Shown: one piece after another, positions 1 through 5,800 of the stretch
Layout: the number at the start of each line of letters is the position of its first letter
Numbering within the stretch: position 1 is the first letter of the stretch
Source of the DNA: Nitrospirota bacterium
GTDB taxonomy: Bacteria > Nitrospirota > CAKKRA01 > 9FT-COMBO-42-15
Length of the DNA stretch: 6,003 bases
Reading direction: 5' to 3'
NCBI GenBank assembly: GCA_016214425.1
Contig: JACRON010000062.1
Span: forward strand, 1-6,003
The notes under the pieces: model-generated
Seen by the model: only the letters and a program-made list of their open reading frames with translations
Databases searched by the model: none
Told to the model about the DNA's origin: nothing
Made by a program: the position numbers and the translations under genes

Positions 1-783
1 AAGGAAAGAAGGAGCGGAATCCGCTATCGCAGCGTAAGTAATGTCATGGAGGAAATAGAATTATGTCTGAGGCAGGGCTTCAGGGAGATAAAATTCATTG
101 ATGACACCTTAGCCGCTGATTACGAAAGGGCAATGCAGATAGCTCAGGAGATAAAGGCAAGAAAACTTGATTTCACATGGTTTGCCTCTGCCTGCGTCAA
201 TCAGGTGGACAAGCCTCTGCTTAAGGCATTTAAGGATGCTGGCTGCTGGGCGATACTCTTTGGCGCTGAAAGCGGTGTTCAGAAAGACCTCAATGCAATA
301 AGAAAAGGAATAACGCTGGAGCAGACAAGAAAGGCCGTAAGAGCAGCAAAGGAAGTCGGGCTTAAAGTCTTTACGCCCTTCCTGTTTGGTATCCCCGGGC
401 AGACATTTGAGGACGGGCTTAAGACCATAGAGTTTGCCTGCGAGTTAAACCCTGATATAGCTAATTTCCATGCAATTACGCCTTTCCCGGGGACAGAGCT
501 TTACGATAATATAGATAAGTATGGAACCATGTCTGAAGACCTCACTGATTTTACTTATCAGGGCGCAGCATTTATTCCATACACAATGACAAGAGAGAAT
601 ATCTTAAAGCTGCGTTCAATCGCATTCAGGAGGTTCTACTCCCGACCCTTATTTTTACTCAGAAGAGTCCTCGGGATCAGAAATATAAACGATCTGAAAG
701 TTGCAGGCAAGGGTTTAAAGAGCCTGTTCTGGCTATGGGCAAAAAGCGATTTATTCAGGATGCGAAAAAGTATTAAGGTTTAG
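1..783 (+). CDS. Radical SAM protein, probably B12-binding class (5' end outside window)
   Basis: The frame is open from the first base, so this is the C-terminal 260 residues of a longer protein. The first ATG in the window (position 46) is internal and not the start. The visible part is the second half of a radical SAM barrel: an FIDDTL strand, then FGAESG, a GIT.EQTRKAVRAAKEVGL helix, FGIPGQT and TPFPGTELYD. These are typical of the B12-binding radical SAM (BchE/HpnJ-like) families that modify lipids, hopanoids, cofactors or glycans. The CxxxCxxC cluster motif and any N-terminal cobalamin domain would lie upstream and cannot be seen. The basic C-terminal tail (RRFYSRPLFLLRRVLGIRN) is common in this group and may lie at the membrane. 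The gene stops with TAG, 6 bases before the end of the convergent minus-strand operon. The substrate is unknown. Confidence 0.85.
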   Translation, partial: KERRSGIRYRSVSNVMEEIELCLRQGFREIKFIDDTLAADYERAMQIAQEIKARKLDFTWFASACVNQVDKPLLKAFKDAGCWAILFGAESGVQKDLNAIRKGITLEQTRKAVRAAKEVGLKVFTPFLFGIPGQTFEDGLKTIEFACELNPDIANFHAITPFPGTELYDNIDKYGTMSEDLTDFTYQGAAFIPYTMTRENILKLRSIAFRRFYSRPLFLLRRVLGIRNINDLKVAGKGLKSLFWLWAKSDLFRMRKSIKV

Positions 784-789
784 TCGAAA

Positions 790-1902
790 TTATAACTGCA
801 GATATTCCTTTGCCAATGCGGGATACATCCTCGGATTAAACAGGATATTTGTCATAAAATAACACTCGTGGGTGCAGTAGCATCTATTTTTTATTATTGA
901 ATTGACAACCTCTCTGGCCCTTTTTGATTGAATAACCCTCTCCATGTCATAATCGTTATCCCTTATATTGCCAAAACCTTCATTGAGCATCTCGCATGGA
1001 TAGACATCGCCGTTTTCCGTCAGGACGAGATTTAATCTCCCTGCATAGCATGGGATGAGCCTTTTGTGCTCAAGCATTGTCCTATATATAAGCTGCCGCT
1101 GTATGATGTCCTGTGCAGCCTTAAGACGCGCGCCCTTAAAGCGATAGACGCTTGAGTCCCTATTTTTCAGATTATTCTCAAGCCTCTCTATTGCTCGGAG
1201 ATATTTTAAATAATCCACTTCCTTATAACTCTCGTCTAAAAGTTCTCCTCGTATCATAGAGATTGTGTGCGTCTTAATATTCTTCAAGCCCTTTACAAAA
1301 TCTATTATCTCATCCATGCTGTTCTGATTTTTTGAGCAGAAAACTGTATTGACGCCGAGCTCAAAATTTGGGTATTTATTAATAAGCTCTCTTAGCAGGC
1401 GGTAGGTCTGCATTGTCTTATCAAAGCTGCCTAAGGTATTTCGGAGTTCATCATGCGACCCATTTAGCCCATCAATGGAAAGCTTGACGGCTATAACACT
1501 TTTTTTGCAGTGCTTTAGTATCTGCTCTGTTTTGTCCTTAATGACCTCAGGAAGCATACCGTTAGTGGGATAAAGCATTATGGAGGGCTTATTGTTTTTG
1601 TAAAAAATCCTGCTTATCTCAACGAGGTCATCCCTTAGATAAATCTCACCTCCTGAAAAGGCCAACCAGAGGAGGTTCCCCATAGTAAGAGAGATTTTGT
1701 GAATTTCATCAATTGAAAGTTCGGGAGATTTATCTACCCCCCCTTCGCCTCCCCTTGCTAAGGGGGGGATGGGGGGGGTGTTTTTTAAATAGAAACAGAA
1801 GGGGCATCCTGCATTGCATCTTCTTGTTATGAAGAATGTGAGATGGATCGGCCTTCTCTTATAAAAGATGCTTCCTGTATGTCTAAGAGGCGAATACATC
1901 AT
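790..1902 (-). CDS. Radical SAM/SPASM domain protein carrying an in-frame repeat insertion
   Basis: This is a radical SAM enzyme of about 370 residues. The cluster motif CNAGCPFC (Cys29, 33, 36) follows a LTFFITRRC strand. SGGE at about 83-86 is the SAM-binding GGE motif. A C-terminal SPASM-type cysteine set (Cys285, then GDVYPC with Cys303, then CYCTHEC with Cys341, 343, 347) should hold auxiliary iron-sulfur clusters. Such proteins modify peptides, proteins or sugars; the target here is unknown. The frame can be extended to a TTG at 1953, but I chose the ATG at 1902 because it has an AAAAGG ribosome site 7 bases upstream. ATG 1899 is an alternative. The chosen start overlaps the end of the upstream glycosyltransferase gene by 20 bases, so the two are probably co-transcribed and coupled. 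Residues of about 41-59 (NTPPIPPLARGGEGG and flanks) come from a GC-rich palindromic repeat inserted in frame just after the cysteine motif. Confidence 0.85.
   Translation of the reverse strand: MMYSPLRHTGSIFYKRRPIHLTFFITRRCNAGCPFCFYLKNTPPIPPLARGGEGGVDKSPELSIDEIHKISLTMGNLLWLAFSGGEIYLRDDLVEISRIFYKNNKPSIMLYPTNGMLPEVIKDKTEQILKHCKKSVIAVKLSIDGLNGSHDELRNTLGSFDKTMQTYRLLRELINKYPNFELGVNTVFCSKNQNSMDEIIDFVKGLKNIKTHTISMIRGELLDESYKEVDYLKYLRAIERLENNLKNRDSSVYRFKGARLKAAQDIIQRQLIYRTMLEHKRLIPCYAGRLNLVLTENGDVYPCEMLNEGFGNIRDNDYDMERVIQSKRAREVVNSIIKNRCYCTHECYFMTNILFNPRMYPALAKEYLQL
1727..1788. repeat. GC-rich palindromic repeat inserted in a coding region
   Basis: On the plus strand, seven C (1737-1743) face eight G (1771-1778). 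Inside these, CCCCTT (1751-1756) and AAGGGG (1760-1765) form a perfect 6-bp stem around a GCT loop. The whole is an imperfect nested palindrome of about 42 bases flanked by short AT-rich ends. Read in the coding direction it gives the peptide TPPIPPLARGGEGG, a translation I recognise from a dispersed intergenic and intragenic repeat in many environmental bacterial genomes. It lies in frame inside the radical SAM/SPASM gene, directly after the cysteine motif. The long G runs are also prone to length errors in sequencing. Confidence 0.75.
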
Positions 1903-2896
1903 CGGTGTACCTTTTAGGCTTGAAACCCATGAAATAGCCTGCCATTCCAGCAAGGGCGCCTGCCCCTACTGCCAATGGGTAAGGCATTGTGTAATAAAGC
2001 GCTGCGGTGACGGCAAAGGATAATCCCTTTGCATCAGCTATTGCTTTAAGGAATCTCCTGCTTACGAATAGATTGAAAATAATGACAAAGGGTATGAGTA
2101 TTAAAAGGGCTGCATTTTTAAAGATAAAAAATACTATTACAAGAAGCGCGGTTAAGAAACAGGAGGCAACATTGAGCTTAAGCTCTGCAGAGGCAGCACC
2201 TGAATCTTTAAGCAAATCCCTGTTTTTCATGGAGTAGATGGTCCAATACAATGACTTTCTGAACGCATTTTTTAAGGATCTTATCAAGGTAAAATTGAAT
2301 ATATGTTGAACCTGTATGTCAGGATTCATTAAAAGCCTATAACCTGCTCTTCGGAGCCTGTGGCTGAATTCAACATCCTCAATAATCGGGAGAAAGCCTC
2401 CATAAAATCCGCCGCTCTTATTGAAGATATCAGAATCAATAATCATGGCGTGCGCTGCTATATAATCAGGCTCTTCTTTTTTTGTCTCAAAATAATTAAC
2501 ATATATGGATTGGAATGTGCTGAAGAAAACATCATCATAAGGCAGCCTTGTATATGTGCCGCCAATTACCGCGCTGCCATATTTTATAAATACGTTATTT
2601 ACAAGGGCAAGGGTGTTTTTTTGCAAGAGGCAGTCAGCATCTATGAAAAAAAATATCTCGCTGCTGCTGTTCTGCGCCCCAACATTTCTTGCCTTTGATG
2701 CCCCTGAATGTCTTTGAAGCTGGATGAGTTTACACGGGAATTGTCTGATTATCCCAATTGAGTTATCCGTTGAGCAGTCGTCCACAACAATAACCTCAAA
2801 ATTGCTGTAATTTGAGGCAAATGCAGCCTCAAGGCATTTCCCTATGGTTGAACTTTTATTGTAATTCGGTATAATAATGGATATACTTTTTTTCAT
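1883..2896 (-). CDS. Family 2 glycosyltransferase with C-terminal membrane segments
   Basis: This 337-residue protein transfers a sugar from a nucleotide-sugar donor, probably at the inner face of the cytoplasmic membrane. The GT-A fold is clear: SIIIPNYNKSSTIGKCL at the N-terminus, VIVVDDCSTDNS with the nucleotide-binding Asp39-Asp40, GASKARNVGA, and FFFIDADCL with the metal-binding DxD at 86-88. A FLPIIEDVEFSHRLRRAGY segment follows with the likely catalytic base Glu/Asp at 173-174, then a VQHIF motif. Hydrophobic stretches at about 243-259, 261-278 and 293-325 are likely membrane helices. The start is the ATG at 2896, preceded by AAAGG at rather short spacing. The gene is first in a two-gene minus-strand operon with the overlapping radical SAM/SPASM gene. 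The pairing suggests synthesis or modification of a surface glycan or a glycosylated product. Acceptor and sugar cannot be told from sequence. Confidence 0.9.
   Translation of the reverse strand: MKKSISIIIPNYNKSSTIGKCLEAAFASNYSNFEVIVVDDCSTDNSIGIIRQFPCKLIQLQRHSGASKARNVGAQNSSSEIFFFIDADCLLQKNTLALVNNVFIKYGSAVIGGTYTRLPYDDVFFSTFQSIYVNYFETKKEEPDYIAAHAMIIDSDIFNKSGGFYGGFLPIIEDVEFSHRLRRAGYRLLMNPDIQVQHIFNFTLIRSLKNAFRKSLYWTIYSMKNRDLLKDSGAASAELKLNVASCFLTALLVIVFFIFKNAALLILIPFVIIFNLFVSRRFLKAIADAKGLSFAVTAALYYTMPYPLAVGAGALAGMAGYFMGFKPKRYTDDVFAS
1910..1915 (-). promoter_or_regulatory. Ribosome binding site that decides the radical SAM/SPASM start
   Basis: Read on the minus strand, AAAAGG lies 7 bases before tandem ATG ATG codons (1902-1900 and 1899-1897). 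The more upstream in-frame start at 1953 is a TTG deep inside the glycosyltransferase gene. The shorter start is therefore preferred. Confidence 0.55.
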
Positions 2897-2925
2897 TGAC
2901 CTTTATGAGGCATCTTTGATATATT
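2896..2925 (+). promoter_or_regulatory. Candidate sigma-70 promoter for the 89-residue protein gene
   Basis: TTGACC (2896-2901) and TATATT (2920-2925) are separated by 18 bases and each matches the consensus at five of six positions. The predicted transcript starts near 2932, about 30 bases before the ATG at 2962. This promoter and the minus-strand one face away from each other and share the same 65-base gap. Confidence 0.5.
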
Positions 2926-2932
2926 GCTATAT

Positions 2933-2961
2933 ATTATAACATCTAAAGGGGGGAAAGTAAA
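2933..2961 (-). promoter_or_regulatory. Candidate sigma-70 promoter for the glycosyltransferase operon
   Basis: On the minus strand a perfect -10 box TATAAT (2938-2933) has TTTACT (2961-2956, four of six matches to TTGACA) 17 bases upstream. The predicted transcript starts near 2926, about 30 bases before the glycosyltransferase ATG. The -35 box reaches the first base of the divergent small gene's start region. Confidence 0.5.
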
Positions 2962-3231
2962 ATGGCAAAAAAGATCGCAGTTCTTGTCAGAGACAGACAG
3001 CATGAGGCATTAAGAGTGGCAGTTGGACTTACACTGGCTGATGATAAGGTGGATGTGTTCATCATGGAGAGAAAGCTCGAATCAGATGAGAATATTGCTC
3101 TCAACATAGAGACCCTGAATGATCTGGGTGTTAAAATCTTTTCCAATAATTCAGAGAATAATTTTGAACAGATGACCACCGAGGAGATAGCGAAGACATT
3201 AACAGGTTATGATTTGTTCGTGCCATATTAA
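2962..3231 (+). CDS. Small conserved-looking protein, possibly DsrE-like
   Basis: This 89-residue protein starts at an ATG with a strong AAAGGGGGG ribosome site 8 bases upstream and its own candidate promoter. It begins MAKKIAVLVRDRQHEALRVAVGL, then has a VDVFIME strand, a DLGVKIFSNN strand and an acidic helix, and ends GYDLFVPY. The alternating strand and helix pattern is that of a small Rossmann-like fold. The length and layout recall DsrE/DsrH-type sulfur-relay proteins. It has no cysteine, so a direct sulfur-carrying role like that of DsrE is unlikely. There is no signal peptide or membrane segment, so it should be cytoplasmic. I do not recognise the family with certainty. It stands alone between the divergent promoters and the cytochrome leader, and no convincing terminator follows it. 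Confidence 0.75.
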   Translation: MAKKIAVLVRDRQHEALRVAVGLTLADDKVDVFIMERKLESDENIALNIETLNDLGVKIFSNNSENNFEQMTTEEIAKTLTGYDLFVPY

Positions 3232-3273
3232 TAGCACATAGAATAGCTTTAAACAGGCAAATGAAAGGGACGG

Positions 3274-3299
3274 TTGACAAAGGGATTCTTTGCTACACT
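3274..3299 (+). promoter_or_regulatory. Weak candidate promoter upstream of the cytochrome gene
   Basis: A perfect TTGACA (3274-3279) is followed by an extended -10-like TGCTACACT (3291-3299). The spacing between TTGACA and TACACT is only 14 bases, shorter than the usual 16-18, so the assignment is weak. It lies about 120 bases before the cytochrome ATG and just before an inverted repeat. Confidence 0.3.
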
Positions 3300-3328
3300 C
3301 GCATTAACAATGCAGTAAGGATTGCGAG
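3298..3328 (+). repeat. Inverted repeat CTCGCA...TGCGAG in the cytochrome leader
   Basis: CTCGCA (3298-3303) and TGCGAG (3323-3328) form a perfect 6-bp inverted repeat with a 19-base interior. A second, mutually exclusive hairpin GCATT-AAC-AATGC occupies 3301-3313. The position next to the candidate promoter suits an operator or a 5' leader structure. No T-run follows, so it is not an intrinsic terminator. Confidence 0.4.
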
Positions 3329-3356
3329 CTTTTGAACAGCCTCTGTAAAGGGGGTG

Positions 3357-3404
3357 ATGCCTATTGAGAGACAGGTTAGGTTAGGAATTATTTCAGAAAT
3401 TTAA
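3357..3404 (+). other. 15-codon mini-ORF with strong ribosome site; leader peptide or DUF2892-like remnant
   Basis: An ATG at 3357 follows AAAGGGGG (3347-3354) and encodes MPIERQVRLGIISEI before TAA, 14 bases upstream of the cytochrome start. The first nine residues resemble the start of small DUF2892-type membrane proteins (pattern M-x-I-E-R-x-V-R-L), as I recall that family. The hydrophobic part that should follow is absent. It could be a remnant left by deletion, a short translated leader, or chance. No other gene is seen in 3232-3418. Confidence 0.3.
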
Positions 3405-3418
3405 GAAAAGGAGGATTT

Positions 3419-4681
3419 ATGAGATCATTAAAATTGATTCTAGTCATACTTTTCAGTGCATTTCCTTTGGTGGCATTTTCTGCCGAAAAGGCAAAGACCA
3501 TCGATGAACTTGCAAAGATGTATGATGTATCTTCCTGCAAACAGTGTCACGCCAAAATTTATGAAGAATGGGAAAAGTCAATGCATTCTCAATCCCTCTT
3601 TGGAACCAAAAGGACTTTAGGTGGATTCAAGGGTATGATAGAGACAGGTCTTATGAAGGCCTTTACGAAATCAGGGGTAAAGGAGATAAAGGACATAAAG
3701 ATGGAACATTTTGCCGAGTGCTTTAAGTGCCATCTGCCTCATGCATTAAAGGACGGCTCTGATGAACTTGCCATGCAACTGGCAAAGGCCTTTGTTGAAG
3801 CTGATGCAGCTACCCTCAAGAAGGTAGGTATCAACTGTCTCGTCTGCCACAATACAAAGGCAATTGTCCACAAATGGCAAGATGGTGAGCCTGAAAAAGG
3901 CGTCATCTATGGCTCTAAAGAAGGTGTCCATCCTGGTGGCTCTAAGACTATGAAGAAAAGCCCTATAATGAAAGAGGCTGTTATGTGCGGTCAGTGCCAT
4001 GGCACTGGTCCTAATCTTGAATTCCCACAGCCATCCCAATGTGCAACTGCTTATGGGAGCTATCTCCATGCCTATATCCCTGCAGGTGGCTCAGAGACAT
4101 GCCAGGACTGCCATATGAAGAAAAGCAACAAGGGGCATCTCATGCCTGCATTCCGTGATCCCGATATGCGGAAAATGGGAGTGAATGTGGATGTAAGTGC
4201 AACAGGCTATAAATTCCTTCTCAAGGCTGGGGATTCTATTCCAACTGCTGTGGTTACTGTGAGAATCACTAATAATGCAGGCCATAGAACCCCTGATGGG
4301 TGACCATCCGCACAGAGGCTGGTCCTGGATGTGACCGCTAAAACAAAGGATGGTAAGGAGATATTCAAGGATTCAAAGATCTACATGCCTCAGGCCACCA
4401 ATAGCCGTGGAGATGCTATGGTCTATGGCGCCCATTTCAAGATGGGATATACCCGTGATACAAGCCTGCAGCCACTCCAGACGAGGGTTGAAACCTACGA
4501 GATCAAGTTCCCCTATGAGGATGCAGTGAAAGAGAAGGACAAACCTCCGGTCAGAGAGATAAAGCACAAAGAGATGGATGTGACTGTTGAGCTCAGGTAT
4601 CAGCTTGACCCTGCCCCAGGCGAGGTGGGTAAGGATAGTTTCGTCTACTACAAGACCACAAAGACTGTTAAGGTGGAGTAA
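3419..4681 (+). CDS. Five-heme cytochrome c with in-frame TGA, candidate selenoprotein
   Basis: An ATG with AAGGAGG 4 bases upstream starts a protein of 420 residues if the TGA at 4301-4303 is decoded as selenocysteine (residue 295). A signal peptide (about residues 1-22, MRSLKLILVILFSAF core, ending VAFSA) sends it to the periplasm or beyond. Five CxxCH heme sites are visible: CKQCH 40-44, CFKCH 101-105, CLVCH 140-144, CGQCH 190-194 and CQDCH 228-232. Spare histidines (56, 97, 108, 151, 171, 217, 240, 289) are possible distal ligands. The SSCKQCHAKIYEEWEKSMHS start is typical of the cytochrome c554-like multiheme family. The C-terminal beta-rich domain begins around VVTVRITNNAGHRTPDG, then TGA, then PSAQRLVLDVTAKTKDGKEI. 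The frame is unbroken to TAA at 4679-4681 and there is no cysteine after the TGA. The likely role is electron transfer. If the TGA really stops translation, a 294-residue protein with all five hemes but a truncated C-terminal domain is made. Confidence 0.8.
4299..4336 (+). promoter_or_regulatory. Candidate bacterial SECIS hairpin at the in-frame TGA
   Basis: Directly after the TGA, CATCC (4305-4309) pairs with GGATG (4327-4331). Above it AGG (4316-4318) pairs with CCT (4324-4326), closing a five-base apical loop CTGGT (4319-4323), with a six-base bulge on the 5' side. The outer bases GGT (4299-4301) and ACC (4334-4336) can extend the stem with a mismatch. The GGU in the loop and its distance of about 15 bases from the TGA resemble the SelB-binding loop of known bacterial SECIS elements. 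Short hairpins also occur by chance, so this is supportive rather than decisive. The pairing was found by eye. Confidence 0.45.
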
Positions 4682-4810
4682 ATAAGTACAGATCTGAATG
4701 CACCTTTAGGGATTATGGATTTCAATATTAAAAATGGCGGAAGGGGGTGATAAAAGAGATAATCAAGTATAAAAGAAGGGTAAGATGTTATCAAAGCATC
4801 ATAAATTCAA
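4682..4810 (+). other. Non-coding spacer before the riboswitch
   Basis: I see no gene here. There is no clear intrinsic terminator for the cytochrome gene. A TATAAA (4768-4773) with GTGATA (4747-4752) 15 bases upstream is a weak possible promoter for the riboswitch transcript. The string AAGGGGGTGAT (4741-4751) is identical to the ribosome site region of the mini-ORF at 3348-3358, but here no ATG follows. Confidence 0.4.
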
Positions 4811-5005
4811 GGAATGAAGAAGCGGAAAGGGGTGAAAATCCCCTGCTGTCCCGCAACTGTGATGGGAACGAAAGCTAATAAAACCACTGTCCAGCACCAC
4901 TTGCTTGAGTATGCATATGCCGACAAGCAGTATGGTATCATATGAGTGGCGCTGGATGGGAAGGTTGGCGAGTAGGCAGCCCTAAGCCAGGAGACCTCTC
5001 ATTCC
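4811..5005 (+). promoter_or_regulatory. Cobalamin (B12) riboswitch
   Basis: The conserved core is clear: GGGGTGAAAATCCCC (about 4829-4843), then CTGTCCCGCAACTGTGATGG, then TGGGAAGG (4957-4964), GGCGAGTAGG, and the B12 box AGCCAGGAGACC (4985-4996). The closing stem P1 is GGAATGA (4811-4817) with TCATTCC (4999-5005), which sets the limits. A variable arm pairs TCCAGC (4890-4895) with GCTGGA (4951-4956) and CCACT (4897-4901) with AGTGG (4945-4949). It carries an inner TGCTTG/CAAGCA hairpin (4902-4907, 4924-4929). The element ends 27 bases before cbiM. No T-rich terminator follows, so control is probably at translation initiation: high adenosylcobalamin should lower expression of the cobalt transporter genes. 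Confidence 0.93.
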
Positions 5006-5018
5006 AAAAACCTCGATG

Positions 5019-5025
5019 AAAGGAG
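5019..5025 (+). promoter_or_regulatory. cbiM ribosome binding site, likely riboswitch target
   Basis: AAAGGAG lies 7 bases before the cbiM ATG. CCTCTCAT (4995-5002) at the riboswitch 3' end can pair with ATGAAAGG (5016-5023) at seven of eight positions. This would hide the site and compete with the 3' strand of P1. Confidence 0.5.
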
Positions 5026-5032
5026 AAAAAAT

Positions 5033-5800
5033 ATGCTTAAAATTATAAAAAGCTTACAAAACAAGATGCCTCTTTTTATTTTTATGTTGTCAGGCTGCTT
5101 GATGTCCGCCAATAACGCTTACGCTATGCACATCTCAGAAGGGATACTGCCGTTTAACTGGGCAGCATTCTGGTCGGTTATCGCAACTCCCTTTGTGGCA
5201 TGGGGATTGTATAAACTCAAAAAGCTCTCATCCGTTGACCTGTCATTCAAGCCCCTCGTTGGGCTTATGGCAGCAGTTGTCTTTATCATCTCCTGCATGC
5301 CCATACCCGTGCCTACAGCAGGCACCTGTTCCCATCCTGCAGGAACAGGGATTTCTGGAATACTCGTCGGTCCTGCCATTAGCGTATTAATTACAGCAGC
5401 GGCTCTATTAATTCAAGCGCTTTTCCTTGCACACGGGGGTTTAAGCACTTGGGGTGCAGATATAGTATCCATGGGTGTGATGGGTTCCTTTGCAGGGTTT
5501 TTAACCTTCAAGGCATTACGTTTAATAAAAATAAACATGGCAGTCGCAGGCTTTATGGCCGGATTGTTTGCAGACTGGGCAACATACTTAACCACATCTG
5601 TTGAACTTGCTGCAGGCATAAGGGGAGACTCGCCATTTATGCCCCTTTTCTGGAAAATCCTCATCGCCTTTATACCAACACAGCTCCCTCTTGGAATCCT
5701 TGAAGGAGCAATGACAGCGGGAATGGTCATGCTTCTTTATAAGAAGCGACCTGACCTTCTCATAAAAATGAAGGTATTAAAGCCAGAGGAGGCAGTATGA
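5033..5800 (+). CDS. cbiM: CbiM, membrane component of a cobalt ECF transporter
   Basis: This 255-residue integral membrane protein is the substrate-specific component of an energy-coupling factor importer for cobalt (the CbiM/NikM family also includes nickel carriers). The hallmark is MHISEGILP. It lies behind a 31-residue leader ending NNAYA, so signal peptidase cleavage would expose an N-terminal Met32-His33, which in this family helps bind the metal. The second hallmark, PVPTAGTCSHPAGTGISG, contains the conserved metal-binding His101. About six to seven hydrophobic segments follow, including GILVGPAISVLITAAALLIQ and MAVAGFMAGLFADWATY, with the late motif PTQLPLGILEGAMTAGM. Length fits a CbiM with leader. 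The upstream B12 riboswitch argues for cobalt over nickel. It ends with TGA overlapping the next start in an ATGA, so the two are coupled. The ATPase and CbiQ genes would be expected beyond the window. Confidence 0.95.
   Translation: MLKIIKSLQNKMPLFIFMLSGCLMSANNAYAMHISEGILPFNWAAFWSVIATPFVAWGLYKLKKLSSVDLSFKPLVGLMAAVVFIISCMPIPVPTAGTCSHPAGTGISGILVGPAISVLITAAALLIQALFLAHGGLSTWGADIVSMGVMGSFAGFLTFKALRLIKINMAVAGFMAGLFADWATYLTTSVELAAGIRGDSPFMPLFWKILIAFIPTQLPLGILEGAMTAGMVMLLYKKRPDLLIKMKVLKPEEAV

Noticed and set aside
1733..1790. G/C palindrome as a transcription terminator
   Set aside because: It lies inside an intact, translated gene. Read on the plus strand it has a T-run (1781-1786), but no plus-strand gene ends nearby that would use it.
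1903..1953. Upstream TTG start (1953) for the radical SAM/SPASM gene
   Set aside because: TTG is a poor start, no ribosome site was seen, and it would create a 71-base overlap. Tandem ATGs at 1902 and 1899 have a ribosome site.
2007..2698. Plus-strand ORFs at 2007-2237 and 2360-2698
   Set aside because: They are antisense shadows of the glycosyltransferase gene, with no ribosome sites or recognisable products.
4301..4303. Frameshift in the cytochrome gene
   Set aside because: The coding sequence before and after the stop is in the same frame, so only the TGA codon itself is at issue.
4331..4681. A separate 116-residue gene starting at GTG 4331
   Set aside because: It is in the same frame as the five-heme cytochrome, has no ribosome site, and continues its C-terminal domain. 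The open frame also runs back without break to the TGA, so it is one gene interrupted by TGA.
4747..4881. GTG-started ORF running from the spacer into the riboswitch
   Set aside because: No properly spaced ribosome site. It runs through the conserved riboswitch core, and the encoded sequence resembles no protein.
5119..5730. ORFs within cbiM in other frames
   Set aside because: They overlap the clear cbiM frame and have no family-like sequence.
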